In this document: in pieces, positions 1-48,446 of the stretch
Layout of the letters: each line of letters opens with the position of its first letter
Position numbering within the stretch: position 1 is the first letter of the stretch
Assembly (NCBI RefSeq): GCF_003315795.1
Contig: NZ_QMEY01000002.1
Coordinates: 372,001-436,000, forward strand
Source: Spongiactinospora rosea
GTDB taxonomy: Bacteria; Actinomycetota; Actinomycetes; Streptosporangiales; Streptosporangiaceae
Reading direction: 5' to 3'
Length of the DNA stretch: 64,000 bases
The notes under the pieces: model-generated
What the model was told of the DNA's origin: nothing
Database searches by the model: none
Seen by the model: only the letters and a program-made list of their open reading frames with translations
Position numbers and translations under genes: made by a program

Positions 1-2662
1 GGTGGGTTCCAGCCAGTAGCGTTCGCGCTGGAACGCGTACGTCGGCAGCTCCACCCGGCGGCCCGGCCCGGTCGCCGCCGCCCAGTCCACGGGCAGCCCG
101 CCCGCCCACGCCTCGCCCAGCGAGGCGAGGAACCGCCGCGGCCCGCCCTCGTCCCTGCGCAGCGTGCCGACCACCAGGGCGTCCACCCCGGCCGCCTCGG
201 CGGTCTCGGTGATGCCGACGGTGAGCACCGGGTGCGGGCTGGACTCCACGAACGCCCGCATGCCGCGTTCCAGCAGCGTCTCGATGACGGGCGCGAAGCG
301 GACCGTCTCCCGCAGGTTGGTGTACCAGTACTCGGCGTCGAGCCGGGCCGTGTCCAGCGGGCCGCCGGTCACGGTGGAGTAGAACGGGATGTCGGCGGTA
401 CGCGGCTCGACCTGCGCCAGGTCCTGGAGGAGCCGGTCGCGCAGGGTCTCGACGTGCGCGGAGTGGGAGGCGTAGTCCACCGGGAGGCGCTTGTGCCGTA
501 TGTCGCGTTCGGCGAGTACGGCGGCCAGCTTTTCCAGCTCCAGCCCGTCGCCGGACACCACGACCGAGGCCGCGCCGTTCACCGCCGCCACCGACAGGCC
601 GGGCAGGCCGGTCGTGCGCAGCAGCCCGGCCACGTCCGCCTCACCCAGCGCCACCGACATCATGCCGCCGCCCAGCCCGGCCAGCGTCTCGCCGATCAGC
701 TTGCTGCGCAGCGCCACCACCCGGGCCCCGTCGCGCAGGCTCAACGCCCCGGCGACGCAGGCCGCGGCGATCTCGCCCTGCGAGTGCCCCACGACGGCGG
801 CGGGACGTACTCCGTGGGCCCGCCAGTGCTCGGCCAGCGACACCATCACGGCCCACAGCACGGGCTGGACCACGTCCACCCGTTCCAGCATCGGCGCGCT
901 GCGCAGGACGTCCGGCAGCCGCCAGTCCACCCACTCAGCGAGTGCGTCCGCACACGCCTCCATGGCCTCGGCGAACGCGGGCGAGGATTCCAGCAGCTCC
1001 AGGCACATGCCCACCCACTGCGAACCCTGGCCCGGGAAGACGAACACCGGCTTGGGCTGCGCGGGCGGCGCGAGGCCGACGTCGCCGTGGCCGTCCGCGA
1101 GGGCGGACAGCCCGTCCAGCAGCTCGGCCCGGTCGAGCCCCGCCACGACCGCGCGGTGTTCGAGGCGGGCCCGGGTCGTCGCCAGCGAGTAGGCGACGTC
1201 GGTGAGGTCGAGGCCGGGGTGAGCGCGCAGGTGGGCGGCGAGGCGTCCGGCCTGGGCGCGTACCGCGGCCTCGGTCCGGGCCGACAGGGCGAGCGGCACG
1301 ATCGGCGCGGGGGCGGGCCGCGACGGCTCGGGCGGCTCCTCGCGCGGGGCCTCCTCCAGGATGATGTGCGCGTTGGTGCCGCTGGCCCCGAACGACGAGA
1401 TCCCGGCCCGTCGCGGATGCCCGTTCGGCTGCCAGGGGCGTTCCTCGGTGAGCAGTTCGACCGCGCCCGCCGACCAGTCCACATGCGGGGTCGGCGCGTC
1501 CACGTGGAGGGTGCGGGGCAGCATGCCGTTCCGCATCGCCATGACCATCTTGATCACACCGGCGACGCCGCCCGCCGCCTGCGCGTGCCCGATGTTGGAC
1601 TTGATCGAGCCGATGGCGAGCGGCCGATCCCGGTTCTGCCCGTACGTGGCCAGCAGCGCCTGCGCCTCGATCGGGTCGCCCAGCTTGGTGCCGGTGCCGT
1701 GCGCCTCCACGGCGTCCACCTGGTCGGCGGGCACCCGGGCGTTGGCCAGCGCCTGGCGGATCACGCGCTCCTGGGCAGGCCCGTTGGGGGCCATCATGCC
1801 GTTGGACGCGCCGTCCTGGTTGACGGCGCTGCCCTTGATCACGGCGAGTACGCGGTGCCCGTTCGCGCGGGCGTCGGACAGGCGTTCCAGCGCGACCAGC
1901 CCGACGCCCTCCGACCAGCCGGCCCCGTCGGCCGCCGCCGCGAACGCCTTGCACCGGCCGTCCGCCGCCAGCGCCCGCTGCCTGCTGAACTCGATGAACA
2001 TGACCGGCGAGTACATCACCGTCACGCCGCCCGCCAGCGCCAGCGAACACTCCCTCTGGCGCAGCGACTGCACCGCCAGGTGCAGCGCCACCAGCGAGGA
2101 CGAACACGCGGTGTCCAGCGACACGGCCGGGCCCTCGAAGCCGAAGGTGTAGGCGACCCGGCCGGAGACCACGCTGCCCGCCGTGCTGTTGTCGCCGTAG
2201 TCGTGGTACATGACCCCGGCGAACACGCCGGTGTCGGTGCCGCGCCTGGTGTGCGGGTCGATCCCGGCGTGCTCCAGCGCCTCCCAGGCCGCCTCCAGCA
2301 ACAGCCGCTGCTGCGGGTCCATGGTCAGCGCCTCGCGGGGGCCGACGCCGAAGAACACCGGGTCGAAGTCGGCGGCCTCCCGCAGGAACCCGCCCACGTT
2401 CACGTACGAACTGCCGGGCCGCGCGCCCTCCGGGTCGTAGAGCGTCTCCACGTCCCAGCCACGGTCGCCGGGGAACTCGGAGATCGCGTCCTCCCCCGAG
2501 GCCACGAGCCGCCACAGATCGTCCGGCGAGGCCACCCCTCCGGGGTACCGGCACGACATGCCGACCACGGCGATGGGCTCCCGCGACGCGGCCACCACCT
2601 TGCGCAGCCGATCGGTCTCCTTGGCCGACGCCCGCAGGGCCTCGACCAGCCGCTCTTCGGAC

Positions 2663-2670
<8 letters not shown>
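1..2670 (-). CDS. Modular type I polyketide synthase, gene 3 (5' part only, module 9 KS-AT)
   Basis: The gene starts at ATG 2670 and is open at the left edge, so about 890 N-terminal residues are visible. It opens with a short coiled-coil docking helix ([18 protein letters not shown]), then a ketosynthase from about residue 32 with the active-site Cys in DTACSSS near residue 188 and the two KS histidines in EAHGTGT and NIGHAQ. The acyltransferase reads GHSQGE and, later, YASH, the signature for methylmalonyl-CoA. The post-AT linker [14 protein letters not shown] ends at the window edge, so any reductive domains and the ACP lie outside. The start overlaps the stop of the upstream PKS gene by 8 bases (ATGAGTAA), which suggests translational coupling. 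The docking helix should pair with the C-terminal tail of PKS gene 2. Confidence 0.95.
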
Positions 2671-22594
<19,924 letters not shown>

Positions 22595-22619
22595 GGGAGA
22601 CACCAATCTCTGTCAACGA

Positions 22620-42776
<20,157 letters not shown>

Positions 42777-42841
42777 TGAAAACCCACTCCTGCGCGAGCG
42801 CGAATGAGATCGGCCCAACGCTACGGAGCCCCCCCAGCAGC

Positions 42842-42871
42842 GGCCAACCCCTAAACCTCTAGGGGTTGGCC
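42842..42871. promoter_or_regulatory. Perfect 12-bp inverted repeat between PKS gene 1 and the thioesterase
   Basis: GGCCAACCCCTA and TAGGGGTTGGCC flank a 6-base spacer (AACCTC). The site lies midway between the divergent starts at 42776 and 42940, so one dimeric regulator could act on both. A third half-site (GCCCCTAA) lies at 42910-42917 on the thioesterase side. I see no clear sigma70-type promoter in this gap. Confidence 0.75.
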
Positions 42872-42939
42872 ATGCTCCGACGTGCCACCTAACGTCAAGA
42901 TGGCATGCTGCCCCTAACGAATGTCGAGCGACCGAAAGC

Positions 42940-43692
42940 ATGAAAATGACGACGACCGAACAGGCTCTTTGGGGAAGGCGTTTCCACCCGGCGCCGGGCG
43001 GTGCGAGCAGGTTAATCTGCCTGCCGCACGCGGGAGGGTCGGCGCCTTTTTTCCTGCCGGTGTCCCAGAAGTTGTCCGCGCGTTTCGATGTGGTCTCTGT
43101 GCAGTACCCGGGGCGGCAGGACCGCAGGCACGAGCCGTGCGTGATCGACCTGGTGGAGCTGGCCCGGGGGGTGTTCGAGGCGCTGGGGCCGTGGGACGGG
43201 CCGCCGGTGGCGCTGTTCGGGCACAGTATGGGCGCGAGTCTGGGGTTCGAGCTGGCGCGGCTCATGGAGAAGGCGGGTGCTCCGCCCGCGCATCTGTTCG
43301 TCTCGGGGCGGAAAGCGCCGTCGATGCCGCGTGACGAGCGCGTTCACCTGCTCAACGACGAGGGGCTGCTGGCCGACGTACGCCGCCTCGGCGGGGCCGA
43401 TCCGCGCGTCCTGGGCGATCCGGAGCTGCTGCGGATGGCGCTGCCCGCGATCCGCGCCGACTATCGGGCCGCCGAAACGTACGTCTACCGGCCGGGCCCG
43501 CCGCTCGCCTGCCCGATCACCGTGTTCACCGGCGACGATGACCCGAAGGTGACGGTCGATGAGGCGCGTGCCTGGTCAGCGCACACCAGTGGCGCTTTCG
43601 AGCTGAACGTCTTCCGCGGCGGGCACTTCTTCCTGGCCCAGCACCAGGCCGCGATCCTGGAGAAGATCTCCGCGTACCTGAGCCTGGCCTGA
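42940..43692 (+). CDS. Type II thioesterase (alpha/beta hydrolase)
   Basis: A 250-residue protein of the discrete editing thioesterase family found beside modular PKS and NRPS systems; these enzymes remove aberrant or stalled acyl groups from carrier proteins. The nucleophile is Ser96 in GHSMG. An Asp in TGDDDP and a His in GGHFFLAQH complete the triad. The start is ATG 42940 or ATG 42946; upstream purines (ACCGAAAGC) form only a weak ribosome site. It is divergent from PKS gene 1 and shares its inverted repeat. Codon 25 is TTA (43012-43014), rare in high-GC actinomycetes and dependent on the bldA tRNA there. The stop codon lies inside a three-copy 22-base tandem repeat. It is not the macrolactam-forming thioesterase, which would be fused to the last PKS. 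Confidence 0.93.
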   Translation: MKMTTTEQALWGRRFHPAPGGASRLICLPHAGGSAPFFLPVSQKLSARFDVVSVQYPGRQDRRHEPCVIDLVELARGVFEALGPWDGPPVALFGHSMGASLGFELARLMEKAGAPPAHLFVSGRKAPSMPRDERVHLLNDEGLLADVRRLGGADPRVLGDPELLRMALPAIRADYRAAETYVYRPGPPLACPITVFTGDDDPKVTVDEARAWSAHTSGAFELNVFRGGHFFLAQHQAAILEKISAYLSLA

Positions 43693-43740
43693 AACGTACC
43701 TGAGCCTGGCCTGAAACGTACCTGAGCCCGGCCTGAAAGG
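43675..43740. repeat. Tandem repeat, three 22-bp copies over the thioesterase 3' end
   Basis: Copies occupy 43675-43696, 43697-43718 and 43719-43740. Copies 1 and 2 are identical; copy 3 differs at two positions. Copy 1 encodes the last five residues (YLSLA) and stop of the thioesterase, so copies 2 and 3 are downstream duplicates of the gene end. Confidence 0.93.
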
Positions 43741-43811
43741 CAGGGGTGGCCGCGAGCCTCGGCAGGGGCTCCGGCGCACCCAGGGCAGGGGTCGCCTCTA
43801 CCCGGCGGTGG

Positions 43812-44405
43812 TCAGTCGTCCCGCTGTTCCGCCTTGGCGGCGGCCGCGGCGAAGAGGCGGATGGCCTCGGCGAGGTCGCGGGCCGTCGGGGCGTGTTCCG
43901 GGTCCACCTCGCGCTGCACCGCCTGCCCGATGAGCAGCGACAGCAGCAGCCCGCCGAACGCCCGGTTCGCCCGCTCGCCGTCCGCGTCCACGACGCCTTC
44001 GAAGACCTTGGGCAGCCCGAGCCGCCCCTCCTCGTACTTGCGCGCGATCGACGCGAGCACCTCCGGCGAGCGTTTCATCTGGACGAACGCCTCGAAGCTG
44101 CCGGTCCACTCCTTCGCGCCCTGCGAGAACACCCCCGTGACCCGCTCCCAGATCTCCTGGAACTGGTCGATCGGGTCACCGGCCGTGTGTTCGGGCAGGT
44201 CGATGCCCTCGATGCTGTCGCTCCAGTCGCTGAGTATCTCGATCAGCGCCTGGGTGAGCAGGGCTTCCTTGGAGCCGAAGTGGTAGCCGATGGAGGCGAG
44301 GTTCGTACCGGAGGCGGCCACGATGTCGCGCGTCGTCGTGTGCGCGTAGCCCCTCTCGTACAGGCACCGCTTGGCGCCTTCCAGCAGGTCTTCGCGATGT
44401 CCCAC
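43812..44405 (-). CDS. TetR family transcriptional regulator
   Basis: A regulator of about 197 residues. The N-terminal helix-turn-helix reads TTTRDIVAASGTNLASIGYHFGS and is followed by a helical ligand-binding domain. It is divergent from the MFS exporter and most likely represses it until the product or an intermediate binds. The start is uncertain. GTG 44405 gives the family's usual MGHREDLLEGAKRCL opening, while ATG 44420 adds five residues and would place the start inside the first operator repeat. Neither has a clear Shine-Dalgarno sequence, so the message may be leaderless. It converges with the thioesterase gene. Confidence 0.9.
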   Translation of the reverse strand: MGHREDLLEGAKRCLYERGYAHTTTRDIVAASGTNLASIGYHFGSKEALLTQALIEILSDWSDSIEGIDLPEHTAGDPIDQFQEIWERVTGVFSQGAKEWTGSFEAFVQMKRSPEVLASIARKYEEGRLGLPKVFEGVVDADGERANRAFGGLLLSLLIGQAVQREVDPEHAPTARDLAEAIRLFAAAAAKAEQRDD

Positions 44406-44412
44406 GAGCACA

Positions 44413-44475
44413 CTATACATACATACGATCTATACATACATCCGTCCTATACAGACGATTAAAACGCTTGTATAG
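44413..44475. promoter_or_regulatory. Probable operator of the TetR/MFS pair: three 17-bp iterons plus an inverted half-site
   Basis: CTATACA starts at 44413, 44430 and 44447, an exact 17-base period, and TGTATAG lies inverted at 44469-44475. The first two units share CTATACATACAT. A -10-like TATAGT at 44471-44476 sits 8-13 bases before the MFS ATG, so the exporter message could be leaderless. The AT-rich tract stands out from its surroundings. Binding by the adjacent TetR is an inference. Confidence 0.75.
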
Positions 44476-44483
44476 TCGCCTCC

Positions 44484-46016
44484 ATGACCACCACCGCAGC
44501 CAAGGCTGGCTGGAAGGAGTGGGTGGGACTCGCTGTGCTGGTCCTGCCCGTGCTGCTCGTCTCTATGGACCTGTCGGTCCTGTTCTTCGCGTTGCCCCTG
44601 CTCAGCCAGGACCTGACCCCCACCGGTTCGCAACTGCTGTGGATCGTCGACATCTACGGCTTCTTCCTGGCCGGCCTGCTGATCACCATGGGCAGCCTTG
44701 GTGACCGCATCGGCAGGAAGCGCCTGCTCATGCTGGGCGCGCTGGCCTTCGGCGGGGCGTCGGTGCTCGCCGCGTACTCCACCAGCGCCGAGATGCTGAT
44801 CGCCGCCCGCGCCCTGCTCGGGCTCGGCGGGGCCACGCTGGCGCCGTCCACGTTGTCGCTGTTGCGCAACATGTTCCACGACGACGCGCAGCGGCGTACC
44901 GCCATCGGCGTGTGGACCGGCGCGTTCTCCGGCGGGCTGGCGATCGGCCCGATCATCGCCGGGGCGCTGCTGGAGTTCTTCTGGTGGGGCTCGGTGTTCC
45001 TGATCAACGTGCCGGTGATGGTGCTGCTGCTGGTGCTCGGCGCTTTACTGCTGCCGGAGTACAAGGACCCCAACCCCGGCAGGTTCGACCTGCTCAGCGC
45101 CCTGCTGTCGATGGTGGCCGTGCTGTCGATCATCTATGGCGTGAAGCAGATCGCCGAGGACGGCGTGACCACCACCTCGCTCGTCGCGATCGGGGCCGGG
45201 GCGCTGGTCGGGCTGGTCTTCGTCATCCGGCAGATCCGGATGACCCACCCGCTGATCGATCCGTCGCTGTTCCGGCGGGGAGCGTTCACGGGGTCGATCG
45301 TCGCCAACACCATGGTCACCTTCGCCGCGGCCGGGCTGGGCATGCTGGCCGTGCAGTACCTCCAGGTGGTGCTCGGGATCAGCCCGTTCCGGGCCGCGCT
45401 GTGGATGCTGCCGACCATGCTCGGCACCATCGTCGGCGTCACGCTGGCCAGCCTGCTGGCCAAGCGGATCAGGCCCGGCTACGTCATCGGCCTCGGGCTG
45501 CTGATCGGCGCGGCCGGGTTCGCGCTGGTCTCGCAGGTCCAGGTCGGGTCCTCGGTGGTGGCGCTGCTGACCGGCTACATCGTCGTCACGCTGGGCCTCG
45601 GGCTGGTCATCGCGCTGGCCACCGACCTCATCGTGGCCGCCGCGCCGCCGGAGCGGGCCGGGGCGGCGGCGGCGCTGTCGGAGACCGCCTCGGAGTTCGG
45701 CGGCGCGCTCGGCATCGCGACGCTGGGCAGCGTGGCCATCGCGGTCTACCGCGAGCGGATGTCCACCAGGATCCCGGAGCAGCTCACCGGCGAGGCGGCC
45801 GAGGCCAGCGGGGCCACGCTGGGCGGCGCGGTGGCGGTGGCCGAGCAGGCACCCGCCGGGGTCAAGGGGCCGCTGCTGGAGAACGCGTTCGCGTCGTTCA
45901 CCGAGGGGTTCCACTTCGCGGCGTACCTGAGCACCGGCGTGCTGGTGCTCATGGCGGTCCTGGTGGTCGTCCTGCTCCGCCGGATGCGGATGCCGCAGAG
46001 CGCCGGACCGTCGTAG
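44484..46016 (+). CDS. MFS drug exporter, DHA2 family (14 transmembrane helices)
   Basis: A 510-residue membrane transporter resembling the EmrB/QacA drug:proton antiporters with 14 helices. The conserved loop after helix 2 reads GSLGDRIGRKRLLMLG, and the helix 5 region has GPIIAGALLEFFWWGSVFLINVP. It is the likely export and self-protection pump for the macrolactam. It is divergent from a TetR gene and followed by the acyltransferase gene after 53 bases. No ribosome site precedes ATG 44484. Codon 188 is TTA (45045-45047). The cytoplasmic C-terminus ends RRMRMPQSAGPS. Confidence 0.93.
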   Translation: MTTTAAKAGWKEWVGLAVLVLPVLLVSMDLSVLFFALPLLSQDLTPTGSQLLWIVDIYGFFLAGLLITMGSLGDRIGRKRLLMLGALAFGGASVLAAYSTSAEMLIAARALLGLGGATLAPSTLSLLRNMFHDDAQRRTAIGVWTGAFSGGLAIGPIIAGALLEFFWWGSVFLINVPVMVLLLVLGALLLPEYKDPNPGRFDLLSALLSMVAVLSIIYGVKQIAEDGVTTTSLVAIGAGALVGLVFVIRQIRMTHPLIDPSLFRRGAFTGSIVANTMVTFAAAGLGMLAVQYLQVVLGISPFRAALWMLPTMLGTIVGVTLASLLAKRIRPGYVIGLGLLIGAAGFALVSQVQVGSSVVALLTGYIVVTLGLGLVIALATDLIVAAAPPERAGAAAALSETASEFGGALGIATLGSVAIAVYRERMSTRIPEQLTGEAAEASGATLGGAVAVAEQAPAGVKGPLLENAFASFTEGFHFAAYLSTGVLVLMAVLVVVLLRRMRMPQSAGPS

Positions 46017-46033
46017 GGGGCCACGTTAGGGGT
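46014..46033. promoter_or_regulatory. CCCCTA-type box pair upstream of the acyltransferase gene
   Basis: TAGGGGG (46014-46020) and TAGGGGT (46027-46033) are direct copies with starts 13 bases apart. The first overlaps the MFS stop codon. They lie 37-56 bases before the acyltransferase start and match boxes elsewhere in the cluster. Confidence 0.6.
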
Positions 46034-46069
46034 TATGCCGGGTGAGGGCGGCTCGTACGTTTCTGAGGT

Positions 46070-46993
46070 ATGGACAACGTGACCGCGGTCGTCTTCCCCG
46101 GCATGGGCCCGATGCCCTTCTCCGACGTCGGCCGGTTCATGCTGCGCGACCCCATCGCCGGAAGGCTGGTGGCCGAGGCCGACGACGTGCTCGGCTACCC
46201 CCTCCTGGACCGGTACAGCACGACCGAGGGCGACTACTCCGAGTACGCCCAGGTCGCCTTCCTGATCAACTGCCTGGCGCTGGCGCGGTGGGCCGAGGAG
46301 CGCTTCGACCTGGCGCCGGTGGCCTGCGCCGGGCCGAGCTTCGGCGGCAAGACCGCGGCGGCGTACGCGGGCTGCCTGCCGTTCGGCGAGGCCGTGCTGA
46401 TGACGGCCCGGCTGGCGCGGCTGATGGAGGAGTACTTCGCCACCGAGCACGCCGACGTCGTGACGCACTCCTTCGCCCGCGCCCCGCGCGAACGGCTGGA
46501 GGAGCTGCTGGCCGAGCTGGACGGGCGCGGCGAGTGGCACGACCTGGCCTGTCACGTGGACGACGACTTCTTCATGGTGTCGCTGCGCGCGGACGTCCTT
46601 GCATGGTTCGAGGGCAGGCTGCGGACCATGGGCGCGCTGCCGCTCTACACCATGCGCCCGCCGATGCACTCCGCGCTGTTCGCGCCGCTGCGTGCCCGCG
46701 CCGAGGCGGAGGTGATCGGCCCGCTGGAGTTCGCCGATCCGGCGCTGCCGGTGGTCTCCGACCACGACGGCTCACTGATCACTACGGGGGCCGGGGTGCG
46801 GTCCCTGCTGCTCGACGGGTTCGTACGCGCGATGCGCTGGCCCGCCGTGGTGGACACGCTCAAGGAACTCGGCGTGACCCGGATGTGCGTGGCGGGCCCG
46901 GACGGCCTGTTCGGCCGGGTCAAGCGGACCACCCGGAACTTCGAGGTACTGGCCGCCACCCCGAAGCTCGCCCTGCGCCCGGCCGCGGTTTGA
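46070..46993 (+). CDS. Discrete acyltransferase for starter-unit transfer (VinK-like)
   Basis: A 307-residue stand-alone AT fold. The nucleophile is Ser90 in GPSFGG, in place of the GHSxG of PKS ATs, and the catalytic His is His200 in MHSALFAP. In vicenistatin biosynthesis VinK moves an alanyl-aminoacyl starter from a free carrier protein to the PKS loading carrier. The same role fits here because a VinM-like ligase follows directly and VinJ-like and VinI-like genes are nearby. A malonyl transferase for fatty acid synthesis is less likely given the altered motif and context. TGAGGT lies 5-7 bases before ATG 46070. The downstream ligase starts 11 bases after its stop. Confidence 0.85.
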   Translation: MDNVTAVVFPGMGPMPFSDVGRFMLRDPIAGRLVAEADDVLGYPLLDRYSTTEGDYSEYAQVAFLINCLALARWAEERFDLAPVACAGPSFGGKTAAAYAGCLPFGEAVLMTARLARLMEEYFATEHADVVTHSFARAPRERLEELLAELDGRGEWHDLACHVDDDFFMVSLRADVLAWFEGRLRTMGALPLYTMRPPMHSALFAPLRARAEAEVIGPLEFADPALPVVSDHDGSLITTGAGVRSLLLDGFVRAMRWPAVVDTLKELGVTRMCVAGPDGLFGRVKRTTRNFEVLAATPKLALRPAAV

Positions 46994-47003
46994 GGACGAC
47001 GAG

Positions 47004-48446
47004 ATGAACGCGCTGCACGAACGGTTCCTGCGCGGCCTGGCGCTGGCCCCCGATCGGGTCGCGGTGCGGGTCGGGGCCGACGCGATCACCTACCGCGAGC
47101 TGCACGCCCGCGCGCTGCTACGGGCGGGCGCGCTGCCGCCCACGACCGTCGGCGTGCTGGCGGCCAAGTCCGTCGACGCCTACGCCGGCATCCTGGCCGC
47201 GCTGTACGCGGGGGCCACGGTCGTGCCGCTGCACGCCGGGTTCCCGGTGGCCCGGCTGGCCGGGATGGTGGCGCAGAGCGGCGTGACCGCGCTGGTCACC
47301 GATGAGGCCGGGGCGGCGGTGCTGCCCGCGCTGAAGGCCCTGGCCCCGCAGGTGTACGCACCTGAGCCGGAACGCCCGCTCCCCGAACCGCGCGGCGCCG
47401 ACCTCTCCGACGTGGCCTACATCCTGTTCACCTCGGGCTCTACCGGCCGGCCGAAGGGCGTGCCGATCACGCACGGGGGCACCGCCCACTACTTCGGCCT
47501 GCTCGACGACCGCTACGACTTCACCCCCGCCGACGTCTTCTCCCAGACCTTCGACCTGAACTTCGACTGCGCCATGTTCGACGTGTTCTGCGCGTGGGGC
47601 GCGGGCGGTTCGGTGGTGGCGGTGCCGCCGCAGGCGTACCGCAGGATGCCGGAGTTCGTGGCCGGGCAGGGGCTCTCGGTGTGGTTCTCCACGCCGAGCG
47701 CCATCGCGCTGGTACGCAGGACCGGCGGTCTCTCCCCCGGCTCGATGCCCGAGCTGCGCTGGAGCTTCTTCGCGGGCGAGGCGCTGACCTGCGCCGACGC
47801 CGCCGACTGGCAGGCCGCGGCCCCGCAGTCCACCCTGGAGAACCTGTACGGCCCCACCGAGCTGACCGTCACGATCAGCGCCCACCGCTGGGCGGGCGAG
47901 GAGTCCGCGCGGCTGAGCGTCAACGGCGTGGTGCCGATCGGGACGATCCACGACGGGCACGACCACCTGATCGTGGACGGCGAGCTGTGCGTCGCCGGTC
48001 CGCAGCTGACCCCCGGCTACGTCGATCCGGCCGACGACGAGGGCCGTTTCCTTTCCCGCGACGGCCGCCGCTGGTACCGGACCGGCGACCGGGTGCGGGA
48101 GCTGCCCGGCGGCACACTGCTGTACCTGGGCCGGCTGGACGGGCAGGTCCAGGTACACGGGCTGCGGGTCGAACTGGCCGAGATCGACCACGCGCTGCGC
48201 GGCTGCGCGGGCGTGACCGACGCCGTCACCGTCGGCGTCACCAACGGCGGCGGCGTCGAGCTGGTCGCGTTCTACACCGGCACGCCGTCCTCGACCGCGA
48301 GGCTGGCCGAACAGCTCGGCAGGGTGCTGCCCGCCGGGATGATCCCCCGGCGCTTCCGCCACCTGGACGACCTGCCCCTGAACCACAACCGCAAGGTGGA
48401 CAAGGGCGAGCTGCGCGGCCTCGCGGCTACTCTCTTGCGGGGATGA
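47004..48446 (+). CDS. Stand-alone amino acid adenylation enzyme (VinM-like, probably alanine)
   Basis: A 480-residue ANL-family ligase without a carrier domain. The core motifs are FTSGSTGRPKG (phosphate loop), NLYGPTE, YRTGD and a C-terminal NRKVDKGEL lysine. The pocket segment NFDCAMFDVFCAWG keeps the Asp that binds the alpha-amino group in normal A domains, which points to an ordinary alpha-amino acid rather than the beta-amino acid. By analogy with VinM it would add a protecting alanine to the aminoacyl carrier protein. GAGG overlaps the stop of the acyltransferase gene, so the two are co-translated. Its 3' end overlaps that of the convergent acylase gene by 20 bases. The partner VinN-like ligase is not in the window. 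Confidence 0.85.
   Translation: MNALHERFLRGLALAPDRVAVRVGADAITYRELHARALLRAGALPPTTVGVLAAKSVDAYAGILAALYAGATVVPLHAGFPVARLAGMVAQSGVTALVTDEAGAAVLPALKALAPQVYAPEPERPLPEPRGADLSDVAYILFTSGSTGRPKGVPITHGGTAHYFGLLDDRYDFTPADVFSQTFDLNFDCAMFDVFCAWGAGGSVVAVPPQAYRRMPEFVAGQGLSVWFSTPSAIALVRRTGGLSPGSMPELRWSFFAGEALTCADAADWQAAAPQSTLENLYGPTELTVTISAHRWAGEESARLSVNGVVPIGTIHDGHDHLIVDGELCVAGPQLTPGYVDPADDEGRFLSRDGRRWYRTGDRVRELPGGTLLYLGRLDGQVQVHGLRVELAEIDHALRGCAGVTDAVTVGVTNGGGVELVAFYTGTPSSTARLAEQLGRVLPAGMIPRRFRHLDDLPLNHNRKVDKGELRGLAATLLRG

Noticed and set aside
42777..43265. N-terminal extension of PKS gene 1 up to 43265
   Set aside because: The extra 163 residues have no domain character, run antisense through the thioesterase gene and the regulatory inverted repeat, and GTG 42776 has a good ribosome site.
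43731..43741. GCCT-GAA-AGGC as a terminator between the thioesterase and TetR genes
   Set aside because: The stem has only four pairs and no T tract follows on either strand.
44912..46045. Second frame inside the MFS gene
   Set aside because: It is a shadow of the exporter gene with Arg/Gly-rich translation.
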